This document shows, in pieces, positions 10,573-22,066 of a stretch of DNA of 64,000 nucleotides (position 1 is the stretch's first letter; each line of letters starts with the position of its first letter). Made by a program: the position numbers and the translations under genes. The DNA comes from Candidatus Sabulitectum silens (GTDB taxonomy: Bacteria; Fermentibacterota; Fermentibacteria; Fermentibacterales; JCC-6), in NCBI GenBank assembly GCA_001875255.1, contig MJAN01000004.1, positions 157,907 to 221,906 on the forward strand, given 5' to 3'. The notes below the pieces were generated by a model that searched no databases, was not told the DNA's origin, and saw only the letters and a program-made list of their open reading frames with translations.

Positions 10573-11322
10573 GGCTCTCACCGAAAAGCATCAGGGAATT
10601 CTTCAGGGCAAGTTCTGCGGTTGTCTCCGGGGGTTCCTTCCTGATGGAGGAAAGCTCGCTGAGGACCGCCGCTGTATGGGCAGGCTCCGATCCTCCTGCG
10701 GGTACGCCCTCAAGTCCGATGGAGGGAGAATCGGTTTCGAGGAGGAACCGGTTTGAGGGAACAGCGGCGGCGCTTGCCCTGGCATTTTTTGCGTTGCCCC
10801 GGGTAACCGCGCCACCGAAGGAAATGTGAAGACCAAGGGAGAGGAACCGCTCCATGAGGGCGGGATGCCGGGACCATGCGTGAATGGTCCCCCTTACCGG
10901 ATGAAGGGTGAGCATCTCCAGAAGTTCCTGAAAGGCTCCCCTGCAGTGGAGGATGACCGGTATGTCCATTTCCCCGGCGAGGATCAGCTGGCTTTCCAGA
11001 ACTGAAAGCTGCATGTCCACCGGAATCTCGCATTTCCAGTCGAGGCCCACCTCCCAATGGCACATGCTCCGAGGGAGATTATGCTCTCCCTGAGCAAAGC
11101 TGTTTCAATGCCCTCGCCTGCCCACCAGGGATGAACCCCCAGGGCTATGGAAACACCGGGTATTCCCTTCAGTGCGCCGCACTGATCCCAGCTATCCCTG
11201 GAAACCGCTGGAACCAGGATCCTGGTAACTCCGGCCCCGGCCGCCCTAAAGGCCACGGCCTCGGGTTCAAGGGAAAGGGGCTCCATGAACAGATGGCAGT
11301 GGGTATCGAATATCTCGGTCAT
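10565..11322 (-). CDS. tatD: TatD-family metal-dependent deoxyribonuclease
   Basis: Cytoplasmic TIM-barrel hydrolase of the amidohydrolase superfamily. The metal-binding start FDTHCH sits right after the ATG at 11322. ALGVHPWWAG, IPVILHCRGA, GTIHAWS and LLETDSP supply the remaining metal ligands in the usual order. One frame slip near 11060 interrupts the protein; repaired length is about 252 residues, typical of TatD. It overlaps the downstream TcdA-like gene by eight bases. TatD proteins act in DNA repair and exonucleolytic turnover, but physiological roles vary. Two bases separate it from the upstream YitT gene. Confidence 0.85.
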
Positions 11323-11324
11323 TA

Positions 11325-12268
11325 TCAGTATGTGAGGGTTCTCTTCTTGAATCCGTAGCCCATCACGTCGTAGGCATCGTGGAGGACCATGAAGGCATCG
11401 GGGTCGATCTCGGCAACCAGACGCTGCAGAACGGAAACCTGTCTTCTGTGTATGCACACATAGATCACATCCTGCCGGTGCCTTTTGTAGCCACCCTCGG
11501 CCTCAGGAAGGTCACACCACGGTTCAGGGTTCTGAAAATGCTGTCGCGCACTTCGTCCGGGCGGGAGGTAATTATCACGCAGGCCTTCACATAGGGCATG
11601 CCCTCGGCGGAGAGGTCCGTCATCTTTGTGCTGAGGAAAAGGTTCAGATAGGCCCATATCATCAGCTTGGGATCGCCGAATACCGAAGCCACAAGAAGTA
11701 TTATCAGGCTTTCCACCATCCAGTATCCGGCACTTATGCTGACACCGGTGTACTTCTTGAGTATGGCAACCGGTATGTCGGTTCCTCCGGTGGAGCCCCT
11801 GAACTTGAAAATGAGTCCAAGGCCCACCCCGAGAAGTGTGGAACCGGCTATGGATGCAAGGAGGATGTCCATCTCGGAAGAACCGCTTAGAAGGAATGCC
11901 AGTCTGGGCATTTCCCCGGCTGCGGCAACATTATAAACATGGTTGGAGGCGCCGGGAACTATCTCGAGATGGGCGGGGTCGAAGATCCAGCACATGGTAT
12001 TGGAAAGGAACATTCCCACGAAGCTTCTTATTCCGAACTGTTTGCCCACGAAAATGTAGCCCACTATGAACAGTGGAATATTGAAACCGAACATCCAGAG
12101 GCTTTCTGATACCCCGGTAAAATGATAGAGGATCTGGGCCAGGCCGCCCACACCGCCGGGGGATATTCTGAATGGGAAAAGGAACCAGGAATAGGCCAGG
12201 CCGAAGAGCACCGACCCCGCAAATATTCCCAGATAGTCCCTTGTCTGATAACCGGCTCTCAATTTCAC
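11325..12268 (-). CDS. YitT-family (DUF161/DUF2179) membrane protein
   Basis: Inner-membrane protein with five to six hydrophobic segments in residues 10-185, including GSVLFGLAYSWFLFPF and the conserved RISPGGVGGLAQI. A soluble DUF2179-like C-terminal domain follows (VIITSRPDEVRDSIF ... VLQRLVAEIDPDAFMVLHDAYDVMGYGFK). One frame slip near 11500 lies in the last domain. About 315 residues. It begins the YitT-TatD-TcdA run. The family's transport substrate is unknown, so no function is assigned. Confidence 0.85.
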
Positions 12269-12353
12269 CGGAAAACGCTCCTTTCGAATACAGCGGATGT
12301 TAACGCTACCCCGTAAGGGTATGTTTACGCTGCTGTATAGAAGCCTGCAGGCC

Positions 12354-13891
12354 CTACTCCCACTCGATGGTCCCCGGGGGCTTCGAGCTTATGTCGTAAA
12401 CAATTCTGCTCACACCGTTGACCCTGTTGACTATTCTGCTTGACACCGCAGCCATGTGATCGGGGTCCATTCTGTACCAGTCGGCGGTCATGCCGTCGAG
12501 GCTGGTTACCGCTCTTAGCGCCACCACGCGGTCGTAGGTCCTTTCGTCGCCCATGACCCCCACGGTTCTTATGGGAAGAAGCACGCTGAAGGCCTGCCAG
12601 ATCTCATGGTAGAGCCCCTTCTCCAGCAGGTAGTCTATGAAGACCCTGTCAACTTTCTGCAGAAGGTCTCTGTCCTCTCTGGTAATGGGACCCAGTATTC
12701 GCACGGCGAGGCCCGGACCGGGGAAGGGATGTCTGGATACCATTTCCCCGGGGAGTCCCAGGGTTCTGCCAAGTTCCCTCACTTCATCCTTGAAAAGCTC
12801 GCGAAGGGGTTCCAGGAGCTTCAGGTTAAGCCTTTCCGGAAGACCACCCACATTGTGATGGCTCTTAATGGTTGCGCTGGGGCCTTTGAAGCTCACGCTC
12901 TCGATCACATCGGGATAAAGGGTTCCCTGGGCAAGATGGGTTACACCGGGAATGGACTTCGCCGCCTCTTCGAAGAGCTCTATGAACACCCGGCCTATGA
13001 TCTTCCGTTTTTTCTCCGGGTCGGCAACACCTCTGAGCTCATTCAGGAACCTGTCTTCACCTTCCACCACCACGAGGTCCATTCCAAAGTGATCCCGGAA
13101 GGTTTTCACCACCTGTTCCCTCTCCCCTGCCCTGAGAAGGCCGTTGTCCACGAAAATGGGTACGAACCTGTCCGGCACCGCGGAGTGAAGGAGGGCCGCC
13201 ACAACCGATGAGTCCACACCGCCGGAAAGCCCCAGAATTATCCTGCCTCCGTCCTTCATGAGCTCCCTTATGTGCTCAGCGGCCCTGTGGTGGAAAAGCT
13301 TCATGTCCCAGTTGCCTCGAGGCCGGCAATACGGAAAAGGAAGTTCTCCAGAAGCTCCCTTCCAAACACGGTGTGATTCACCTCGGGATGGAACTGGACT
13401 CCGTACCTTCGGAGTTCGGCATTCTCCATGGCTGCAATGGGAAGAAGATCGGTGGAGGCGGTAACGGAATAGCCTGGAGGCACTTCAGTCACCCTGTCCC
13501 CGTGACTCATCCAGGCCTGGAGACCGGTTTCGATGGAGTGGAAAAGGGGGCTTTCCCGGTGACGCAGGAGTGCAGGACCGTATTCCCTGTGATGCCCGCC
13601 CTCTACCCTTCCGCCGCAGCAGTGAGCCAGAAGCTGCATTCCATAGCATATGCCCAGAATGGGAAGACCTGTCTCGAAGACCTCGGAGGGGGGCATGGGC
13701 CCTGCCTCGTCATAAACGCTGAAGGGGCTTCCCGCCAGTATAATCCCGCCGGGTGAAAGCCCTTCAACCTCGGCCCAGCTGCAGTTACCCGGCAGCATTT
13801 CGCAGTAGACCCCGAGTTCCCTGACCCTTCGGGCGATGAGCTGTGTGTACTGGCTTCCGAAATCGAGAATGGCTACGCCGCCTTTGATCAT
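12354..13891 (-). CDS. guaA: GMP synthase (glutamine-hydrolysing)
   Basis: Converts XMP, ATP and glutamine to GMP. The N-terminal class I amidotransferase domain has [19 protein letters not shown], the nucleophile loop GICYGMQ and the His/Glu pair in [10 protein letters not shown]. The ATP pyrophosphatase domain has the P-loop [11 protein letters not shown] and the dimerisation domain has [15 protein letters not shown]. The protein appears as two pieces that meet near 13310. One base restores the usual linker (GNWDM before KLFHHRA), so this is one fused gene rather than an archaeal-type two-subunit enzyme. The start overlaps the purF stop (ATGA). About 512 residues, as expected. Confidence 0.95.
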
Positions 13892-15338
13892 GTTCGCTCC
13901 CCGGTGGTTGTATGGTCGACCGGTGGGATCACCGGATAATCACCGGTGAAACACGCCGTGCAGTAATCCTCTGGTTCATGGGCGGAAACACAGCTGAGCA
14001 TACCCTCTGTGGAAAGGTAACCCAGGCTGTCGAGGTCGAGTATCCTTTCTATCTCTTCAACGGAGAACCTGTTGGCAATAAGGGTCTTCTCCTCGGGGAA
14101 ATCGATGCCGAAGTAGCAGGCGAACCGGTGGGGGGGCAGCTGATCCTCATGTGAACCTCCGCCGCGCCGGCCTCCCGGAGGGCTTTTATCCTGGCCTTGC
14201 TGGTGGTTCCCCGTACTATGCTGTCCTCCACCACGCAGACCCGCTTTCCCAAAATTGCCTCGGGTATGGGCTGAAGCTTGCGCATTACCATTGCCGCCCT
14301 GGTGGCCTGGGCCGGGTCGATGAAGGTGCGGCCGACATAGTGGTTCCTTGTGAAACCCATGTCCAGCGGGATCCCAAGCTCCCTGGCGAAACCCATTGCG
14401 GCGAACATTCCGCTGTCGGGGACGGGCATCACCATGTCGCACACAGCGGGGTGCTCCCGGGCCAGCTGTCTTCCCATCTTTATTCTGACCTCGTAAACGC
14501 TGTCGCCGAAAACATAGCTCCCCGGCCGGGCGAAATAGACATGCTCGAAAATGCAGTGGGCCCTTTCCCTTGTCCTGTTGAAAAGGCAGGCCTGTTCACC
14601 ACCATCGGGTATCCTTACCGGCGGGGCGTTCCTGTCTGCTTCCCCGGGGAAGAAAAGGATCTCTCCAGTCGATCTCACGGACATACTCGGCATCGGTAAC
14701 GGGAAATGCCAGTGTTTCGCTGGCCACTATCCAGCCCCGCCGGAAATTTTTCCCAGGCTCAGGGGCCTGAAGCCCATGGCGTCCCTCACCGCATACATTC
14801 CGGTGGGGACCAGAAGGAGGAGACAGAAGGCTCCTTCCAGCTTTGAAATGGCTGCCAGAAGGCATTTCTCTATGTTGTAGTCGTTGTCCTCCAGCTCCCG
14901 GCTCATCAGATGAAGCACTATTTCAGTGTCGGTGTTGGTCTGGAAGATGTGGCCCTTTCTCTGCAGGGAGCGCCTTATTGTTGAGGCATTGCTGATGGTT
15001 CCGTTGTGAGCTATGGCCACGGGGATGTCACCCATGGAGACCTTTATCGGCTGGGCATTCAGAACGGAAGTGCCCCCGAATGTGCCATACCTTACATGGC
15101 CTATTCCGGACACTATGTCGCTGTCCATCATGTCCGGTGGAAAATCGTTCATCAGGTCCTGAACCAGACCCCTGCGCTTATGGAGCCTGATGGAACCTTC
15201 CCGCTGAAGAACGGCGATCCCGGCGGCTTCCTGACCGCGGTGCTGCTGGGCGAAAAGGCCCTCCGCAACAAGGGCGGACACGGAATCGGCAGCTCCGGTA
15301 ACGCCGCACAGACCGCAGTATTCGCCTATCTCATTCAT
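13888..15338 (-). CDS. purF: amidophosphoribosyltransferase, iron-sulfur type
   Basis: First committed step of purine synthesis: PRPP plus glutamine to phosphoribosylamine. The N-terminal Ntn glutaminase starts after a short propeptide (catalytic Cys in CGLCGV, residue 8 or 11), then QHRGQEAAGI and AHNGTISN. The PRPP motif is VCVVEDSIVRGTTS. Four cysteines that bind a [4Fe-4S] cluster in Bacillus-type PurF are all present: RAHCIFEHVYF, FACYFGID and YCTACFTGDYP. The cluster form fits an anaerobe. Three frame slips (near 14735, 14670, 14110). ATGA overlaps link it to pyrG upstream and guaA downstream. Confidence 0.93.
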
Positions 15339-16950
15339 CTGTTCCTCTTCTGAAAGGCTGCTTCGATAAAGGCGGCAAAAAGCGGATGGGGCTCGAGGGG
15401 TCGGCTTCTGAACTCCGGATGGTACTGAACCGCTATGAACCAGGGATGATCCCGCCGTTCAACCGCCTCCACCAGCCCACCGTCAGGGGAGAGACCCACC
15501 GGGGACAGACCGAACTCCTCCAGCTTTTCCCTGTAATCGTTGTTGAACTCGAAACGGTGTCTGTGCCTCTCTTTCACCTCACCGGTGCCATAGGCAGCCG
15601 CAGCCCTGGAGCCGGGCTGAAGCACGCAGGGATAGTCACCCAGCCGCATTGTTCCGCCCTTGTTAACCACCTTCTTCTGCTGATCCATGAGCGAAATGAC
15701 TGGATGGGGAGTTTCCGGATCGAACTCGAAACTGTTCGCCCCTTCCAGCCCGGCGAGATTCCTGGCGGCCTCGATCACCACGCACTGCAGACCCAGGCAT
15801 ATCCCCAGGAAGGGGATCTGGTTCTCCCTTGCGTACCTCACGGCTTCAACCTTGCCCTCCAAGGCCCCGGTATCCGAACCCTCCCGGCACGAGGATGCCG
15901 TCCACATCCCCCAGAAGCTCGGCGGGGGTGTGTTCTGAAGGTCTTCGGACTCGATGCATTTCAGGCTGAGGTCGAGACCGTGCTTCACCGCTCCGTGGGT
16001 AAGGGCCTCGAAAATGCTTTTATAGGCGTCCCTGAGCCCCATGTATTTTCCGACGACGGCGATCCTGACCCTTCCGGAAGCGGGGTTGACCGCCCTTCCC
16101 ACCATGGCGGTCCAGTCGTGGAGGTCAAGCTGATTCTCCGGGAGTTGAAGCTTATTGAGGATCAGGGAATCCAGCCCCTGCTTAGCCAGTTCAATGGGAA
16201 CCTCATAGATGGAATTCTTCACATCCCTTTCCTCTATCACCGCCGATCTCGGCACATTGCAGAACAGTGCCACCTTCTTGAAGTGCTCGTCTTCCATGGG
16301 CACCTCGGTTCTGCAGATGAGGATGTCTGGAATGATGCCGATGGAGCGCATGATGCTTGCTGACTGCTGGGCCGGTTTGGTCTTCAGCTCTCCGGAGGCG
16401 TTCAGATAGGGCAGAAGGGTGAGGTGCAGGAAGAGCGCGTTTTCCGGGCCCAGATCCACCCTGAGCTGCCTCAGGGCCTCAAGGAAGGGGCTGGATTCGA
16501 TATCTCCGGCGGTGCCGCCGATCTCCGTTATCACTATGTCCGCCCCTGTGCTTCTGCAGCCAAGCACCGCCTTCTTTATCTCGTCGGTGACGTGGGGAAC
16601 CACCTGCACCGTTTTGCCGAGATACCCCCCCGGCGCTCCCGCTCAATCACCGAAGAGTAGATGCGGCCGGTGGTGTAGTTGCTCTGTCGGGTGCAGGTTA
16701 TACCGGCGAAGCGCTCGTAGTGGCCGAGGTCGAGGTCGGTTTCCGCGCCATCGCTGGTAACGAACACCTCTCCGTGCTGGTATGGAGACATGGTTCCCGG
16801 ATCGACATTGAGGTAGGGATCGAGTTTCTGAAGGAAAACGGTGTAACCACGCTGTTTCAGCAGCAGGGCCACTGAAGCGGCGGTGATCCCCTTTCCAAGG
16901 GAGGACACGACCCCCCCTGTGATGAACAGATGCTTTGCGTGCTCGGCCAT
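15335..16950 (-). CDS. pyrG: CTP synthase
   Basis: Makes CTP from UTP, ATP and glutamine. The synthetase domain begins [13 protein letters not shown] and continues with [23 protein letters not shown] and [11 protein letters not shown]. The amidotransferase domain has the nucleophile elbow GICLGLQ and the VQYHPEF catalytic His/Glu. One slip near 16600 breaks the gene. Two compensating slips near 15880-15930 garble the segment before [10 protein letters not shown], where family members read close to [14 protein letters not shown]. About 537 residues. It is first in a pyrG-purF-guaA operon for nucleotide synthesis, with GGGAGGAAGAG upstream of the ATG. Confidence 0.95.
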
Positions 16951-17022
16951 TTTCGCTCTTCCTCCCCGGGTGAAAGGGTCAACACCAAAGCGGGAATATA
17001 AGAAAACGGAGCCGGGGAAAAT

Positions 17023-18039
17023 TCACATTTGAGAAATTTCTGGAATGGAAAGGAACATCTCCACCAGTTCCGGATCGAACTGGGTGCCTTTCTGCAGCTC
17101 CAGCTCCCTTCGGGCGGCACTCACCTCGATGGAGGGGCGGTAGGGTCTTTCGGTTATCATGGCGCTGAAGGCGTCGCACACCGCCAGTATCCTTCCCAGA
17201 AGCGGAATGTCCAGACCCTTCAGGCCATCGGGGTATCCACTTCCGTCATATCTTTCGTGGTGTGACCTGACCGCGGTTACCACATCCTGAAGGTTAGGTA
17301 TGGGGCTCAGTATCTCGGCGCTCTTCTCCGAATGGGTTTTCATTATTCCATACTCACCCGGGGTGAGCAGCTCCTCCTTGAGGAGGATCTTCTCCGGTAC
17401 GCCTATCTTGCCTATGTCGTGGAGTTCCCCGGCGATGCGGACAGTGCGGATGTTCTTGCCGTCGAGACCCAGCTTCTCCGCCAGGGCAACTGCGAACCGC
17501 GAGACCTGCCGGGAATGGTCGAGGGTGTAGCCGTCCCTGGCTCCCACCGCCGCCGCAAAGCCGTCAATGGCGGAGAGGAACAGTTCGTTGCTTCGCTGGA
17601 TCTCCTCGAGGTAGCTCTTGAGCAGCCTGCTGTAGGAATCGGAGATGACGAATGAAGAGACCAGTGCCTCCTGGAGCTGATCACGGGTGAAGGGTTTGTG
17701 TATCACATGCTGAACGCCCTGGGAAAAGGCGTATTCCACGGCCTCGGAGGTGATATAGCCGGAAATGAGGATGAAGGGGGCTATGATCCTGTTCTGCCTG
17801 CACCACCGCAGGAGATCTATTCCGCTTGCCCCGCCGGGCATGGCAATGTCGCTGAGTATCACATCCACGTCGAAATTGCTGAGGCTCTGTTTGGCGGAAC
17901 TGACGGAATCGGTGGATATCATGTTCGCGCCGAGTTCTGAAAGGTAAACACTGAGGACTTCCCTTATGGCGGCCTCGTCGTCCACCACCAGAACGGTCTT
18001 GTCCCTGAGCATGTCTCCGGCTATACCGCTGGTTATCAT
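17023..18039 (-). CDS. response regulator with HD-GYP c-di-GMP phosphodiesterase domain
   Basis: Cytoplasmic two-component output protein. The receiver domain (residues about 14-130) has the acidic pocket VVDDE, phosphoacceptor Asp64 in ILSDIAMPGG and the Lys of HKPF. A short helical linker leads to an HD-GYP domain with ELHDIGKIGVPEKIL, KTHSEKSAEIL and HHERYDGSGYPDGL, so all metal and GYP residues are present. It should hydrolyse cyclic di-GMP when phosphorylated. The start at 18039 is chosen because GGGAG lies six bases upstream, although the frame is open to 18114. No dedicated sensor kinase adjoins it. Intact. Confidence 0.92.
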   Translation of the reverse strand: MITSGIAGDMLRDKTVLVVDDEAAIREVLSVYLSELGANMISTDSVSSAKQSLSNFDVDVILSDIAMPGGASGIDLLRWCRQNRIIAPFILISGYITSEAVEYAFSQGVQHVIHKPFTRDQLQEALVSSFVISDSYSRLLKSYLEEIQRSNELFLSAIDGFAAAVGARDGYTLDHSRQVSRFAVALAEKLGLDGKNIRTVRIAGELHDIGKIGVPEKILLKEELLTPGEYGIMKTHSEKSAEILSPIPNLQDVVTAVRSHHERYDGSGYPDGLKGLDIPLLGRILAVCDAFSAMITERPYRPSIEVSAARRELELQKGTQFDPELVEMFLSIPEISQM

Positions 18040-18103
18040 TCTTACTCCCTGTGCACAATAATATAGAAGAAGGCAGTGGGATGGGAAATCCGAGGAAGGC
18101 CCA

Positions 18104-18783
18104 TCAGTCTTCACCGATATCGGACAGGGCTTTCACCACCATCCTCAACAGGGATACGGACAGTCTTCCATCGGTACCCCTGAATGAACCATGGATCCAG
18201 CGGCAGCCGGTGTATCTGACAATAGCGGCAGCGTTCCCGGGGTTCACTCCGGAACCGGGAAGGATGTCCGGCGGTCCCCGGCGGGGATCTGCAAGCTCCC
18301 TTATGACATCCCTGCCCTCCCAGGCGGTGGCCTTCCCTCCGGCGGTGAGTATCCTTTTCACACCGAGGTCGGCAAGTAGTGAGGCGGCGGCTGCTTTGTC
18401 GGGAATGAGGTCGAAGGCCATATGGAAAACTGTATCCGCCCCTCCGGCGATGCGAAGGATATCCACGGTGAACTCCTCATCGATCTCCATTTCCGGTGTA
18501 AGTGAACCGAAAACCACACCGGAAGCCCCGCGGGAAAGGCAGTTCTCCGCATCAAAGAGCATGGCCCTGCGGTCAGCGGAGGAGTAGACGAACCCCCGGA
18601 ACGGGGCCTGATCATGACAAGGACCGGAACAGGCACCGATTCGACAACGCCGGAGATCACCCCTGAAGATGGCGTTAGCCCTCCGGTTTCAAGTGAGCTG
18701 TTCAGTTCGATCCTTGAAGCACCGGCCTTCCAGGCGGCCACTGAATCATCTATGGACCCGGTGCAGACCTCTATCTTCGTCAA
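18104..18783 (-). CDS. cutC: CutC-family copper homeostasis protein
   Basis: TIM-barrel cytoplasmic protein of about 226 residues. The N-terminus TKIEVCTGSIDDSVAAWKAGASRIEL and the later GGLTPSSGVI, VMIRPRSG and VKRILTAGGKATAWEG are the recognised CutC signatures. One frame slip near 18600 separates the first 65 residues. The start is a TTG at 18783 whose bases overlap the stop of the EamA transporter (TTGA), suggesting coupled translation. CutC was linked to copper tolerance in E. coli, but its biochemical function remains uncertain. Confidence 0.85.
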
Positions 18784-19669
18784 CGGGGCACAGCTCCCCG
18801 GGGTCTGAAATGCTTTTCCAGAAGGATCCCGGCGGTAACCAGAACAAGCCCCATGACCGTTGACGGAGCTATCCCCTCCCCCACCACGATGGATATGGGA
18901 ACCAGGGCCAGGAATGGGGTGAGGAAGATCAGCCCCCCAACCGTTGCCGCAGAGGAGGCCTTCTTCAGGGCGGTATTCCAAAGGAGGAAGGTAATTCCCA
19001 TCTCGAAAGCCCCTATGTAAAACAGCCACGGCACAGCGGGAGCCCTGGGAATGAAGCTCTCTCCGGTGAGAACACCGTAGATGCCCAGGTAAACCGTTCC
19101 GAAGAGAAAGCACATAAGCAGAACGGCGTTGGTGTCTCCGGTGCTTCTTGTGTTAAGAAGCCAGTAACCGCCCAGATCACTGTACTGAGAAGGGCCAGCA
19201 GAAGGGGAGGCCATGGAATGTGGAGCGATCCCCTGCCGAAGAGGGCCATGAAGGCCACCCCGGAAAAGCTGAGAAGTATCCCGCTGACCCCGCCGGGGGT
19301 AAGCTTTTGTCCCAGAAGGGGTACCGCAAGAAGCACAAGCACCACGGGCCACAGGTAGTTTACCACCATTGCTATCTGGGCAGGGAGGCCGTGGTAGGCG
19401 TTAAGAAGCACCAGGTAGTACAGGAAGGGGTTCAGAAGCCCGAAGAGGGCACCCTGCCGAACATTGCCGGGAACCACCGGCCTTCCCCGAATGAGGAGGA
19501 CCATCCCGAGGACAACCGCGGAAATCAGGGAACCGGCAAAAACGGTGAACCAGGGTGTATGGTATTCCAGGGCCTTCTTGAAGGCCGTTGCCGCCCATGA
19601 CCAGAACAGCACGGAGGTCAGGGCGAGGAACACCGCTCCTCTGTCGGATACCCTTTTGGTCGAAGTCAT
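18780..19669 (-). CDS. EamA/DMT-superfamily transporter
   Basis: Ten-helix inner-membrane metabolite exporter built from two EamA repeats. The first repeat starts ALTSVLFWSWAATAFKKALE and the second contains CFLFGTVYLGIYGV. The C-terminal helix is VMGLVLVTAGILLEKHF. One frame slip near 19165-19190 falls between the halves. About 296 residues, typical for the family. GGGGG upstream of the ATG is a good ribosome site. It is co-transcribed with cutC. The substrate cannot be predicted; amino acids or sugars are common for DMT exporters. Confidence 0.85.
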
Positions 19670-19795
19670 TCTTTACCCCCGGTTAACCGGCAACATACGG
19701 AGTTTTTCCCGGTCAGGCCAGAACGGAGGTACATCCGGCGGAGGTCCAGGCGGGAACAACGGAACTGCTGGATTTCCGGTGAATTTTCTATTTGG

Positions 19796-19824
19796 TTGCG
19801 AATTAAGGGGATATGTCAATATGT
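19796..19824 (+). promoter_or_regulatory. promoter of the nrdD operon
   Basis: TTGCGA (19796-19801), 17-base spacer, ATATGT (19819-19824). The -10 lies inside the first NrdR box, so NrdR binding should block it. Confidence 0.5.
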
Positions 19825-19829
19825 GGTAA
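19814..19829 (+). promoter_or_regulatory. NrdR box 1
   Basis: TGTCAATATGTGGTAA matches the core of the known NrdR consensus (acaCwAtATaTwGtgt) at C, A, A, T, A, T, T, G and T. It starts exactly 31 bases before box 2, the usual three-turn spacing. Confidence 0.7.
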
Positions 19830-19844
19830 TTCGCCATGTCGAGA

Positions 19845-19860
19845 ACACAATATATAGTGG
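19845..19860 (+). promoter_or_regulatory. NrdR box 2
   Basis: ACACAATATATAGTGG matches the NrdR consensus at 15 of 16 positions. NrdR is the ATP/dATP-sensing repressor of ribonucleotide reductase genes, and the next gene is nrdD. Confidence 0.85.
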
Positions 19861-19958
19861 TTGAAGCCTTGCACTGGTGAAGGCACTTCGTTATTGTCGC
19901 CCCATAAGGAAGAGATTTGATTGATGCTCAGTAAGGTGGGGGGGGGATATACCGCTAT

Positions 19959-22066
19959 ATGGACTGGTTGGTTAGAAAACGCGACGGCAAGGTAGTTCCT
20001 ACAGAAAATCCAGAATAGAGAACGCTATCGACAGGGCTCTGAAGGCCTCTGATACCACAGGGTCCAGCCGGGAAATGGCGGACCAGGTTGAAGCGGCCCT
20101 CTACATGAACTACTTCAAACCGGGTTCAATACCCACCATCGAGCAGATACAGGACTTCATTGAGGAAACCCTGGTACTGAGAAAGCTCACCTCCGCAGCC
20201 AGGCAGTTTATCCTTTACAGGGAAAAGCGGAACGAGGCCAGGGAGGTGTCCGCCATTTTCCGGGGAATGGATTCCCTGGTAACCGATTACATCGGAAGGC
20301 AGGACTGGAGGGTAAACGAGAACTCGAACATGAACTACAGCCTTCAGGGGTTGAACTTCTACCTTTCCAGCTCCATCACCGCCAGGTACTGGCTTTCGAA
20401 GATATACACACCACGAATAAAGGAATACCAGGACAACGGCGACATGCACATCCACGACCTGGGCATTCTGGGCCCCTACTGCGTGGGCTGGGACCTCATG
20501 GAGCTTCTCAAGGGGGGCTTCCTGGGTGCCCGGGGCAAAATAGAGTCGAAACCCGCTTCTCATCTCAGAACAGCCCTGGGGCAGGTGGTGAACTACTTCT
20601 ACACACTCCAGGGTGAGGCCGCAGGCGCCCAGGCATTCAGCAACTTCGACACCCTTCTCGCCCCCTTCATCAGGTACGACGACCTCTCCTACGAAAGCAT
20701 AAAGCAGTGCCTGCAGGAATTCCTCTTCAATGTGAACATTCCCACAAGGGTTGGCTTCCAGACCCCCTTTACCAACATAACCATGGACCTCAAGGTCCCT
20801 TCGACCCACCGCGATCTCCATGTGATGATAGGCGGCGAGGAGAAACCGGAGACCTACTCCGAGTTCCAGCACGAGATGAACCTCTTCAACAGGGCGTTCT
20901 GCGAACTGATGATGGCCGGCGACTCCAAGGGGCGCATTTTCACCTTTCCCATCCCAACCTACAACCTGACCTCCGACTTCGACTGGGAGGACGACGAACT
21001 GCAGCCACTCTGGGAAATGACGGGGAAGTACGGCATCCCCTACTTCAGCAACTTCGTCAACTCCGACATGAGCCCCGAGGACGCCAGGTCAATGTGCTGC
21101 CGTCTTCGCCTCGACAACCGTGAGCTGAAGGCAAGGGGGGGAGGTCTCTTCGGTTCCAACCCCCTCACCGGTTCCATTGGCGTGGTCACAGTTAACATTC
21201 CCCGCATAGCCCTGGTGACCGGTGGCGACCACGATGCCTTTTCCAGAGGCTCAGCTCGGTCATGGAGGCGGCCAGGGAATCCCTGGAGCTGAAGAGGAAC
21301 TTCGTGGAGGAACTCACGGACAGGGGTCTGTATCCCTATACCAGATATTACCTCAGACATGTCCGGGAAGAGGCAGGGGCCTTCTGGGCCAACCACTTCA
21401 GCACCATAGGCCTCATCGGCATGAACGAAGGCGCCATGAACTTCATGGGAAAGGGGATCGCCACACCCGAGGGAAGGCAGTGGTCCATCGAGGTGCTTCA
21501 GTTCATGAGGAAAAAGCTGACGGAGTTCCAGGTTGAAACAGGTCATCTCTACAACCTGGAGGCCTCCCCGGCGGAGGGGCAAGCTACCGCCTGGCCAACA
21601 AAGACCGCCAGGAGTTCAAGGGCGCCGCCCACCAGGGGCTGTCAAACCCCTATTACACCAACTCGGTACACCTTCCCGTGAGCACGCCCATGGATGTCTT
21701 CAGCCTGCTGAAGCATCAGGACTCCCTTCAGACAATGTTCACAGGAGGCACTGTGGTGCACGTTTTCATAGGCGAAGCAATAAACGACTGGAAAATGGTG
21801 CGAAGGCTGGTAAGGAAAATAGTGACCAACTTCAGGCTCCCGTACTTCAGCCTCACCCCCACCTTCAGCATCTGCCCCGTTCACGGTTACATACCCGGGA
21901 ACACTTCCAGTGCCCCTATCCCCACACCGACCGTGAGATAGAGGCCTTCGGGGAGGTGGTGGAAATAGTGGAAGAACTTCCCGAGGGAAGCTACAGAGAA
22001 GCTGAAGACAATAAGGAAGAGGAGAACACGCTGTTCCTGAGCATAGAAAAGGTGGACATATCATGA
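19959..22066 (+). CDS. nrdD: anaerobic (class III) ribonucleoside-triphosphate reductase, large part
   Basis: Reduces NTPs to dNTPs by glycyl-radical chemistry without oxygen. The N-terminal ATP-cone reads LVRKRDGKVVP, then RKSRIENAIDRALKA after one slip. The barrel holds NGDMHIHDLGILGPYCVGWDL, FQTPFTNITMDL, TFPIPTYNLT and the thiol region SMCCRLRLDNRELKARGGG. Other slips lie near 21240, 21580 and 21895. The zinc-site start CPVHGYIPG is present, but the chain ends with an acidic tail (EEENTLFLSIEKVDIS) before any glycyl-radical loop, which is on the next ORF. The start at 19959 is the best in-phase ATG. Tandem NrdR boxes control it. Confidence 0.92.

Noticed and set aside
12354..13891. GMP synthase encoded as two separate subunits
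   Set aside because: The junction at 13300-13320 restores the normal GuaA linker with a one-base change; a frame slip is far more likely than an archaeal-type split.
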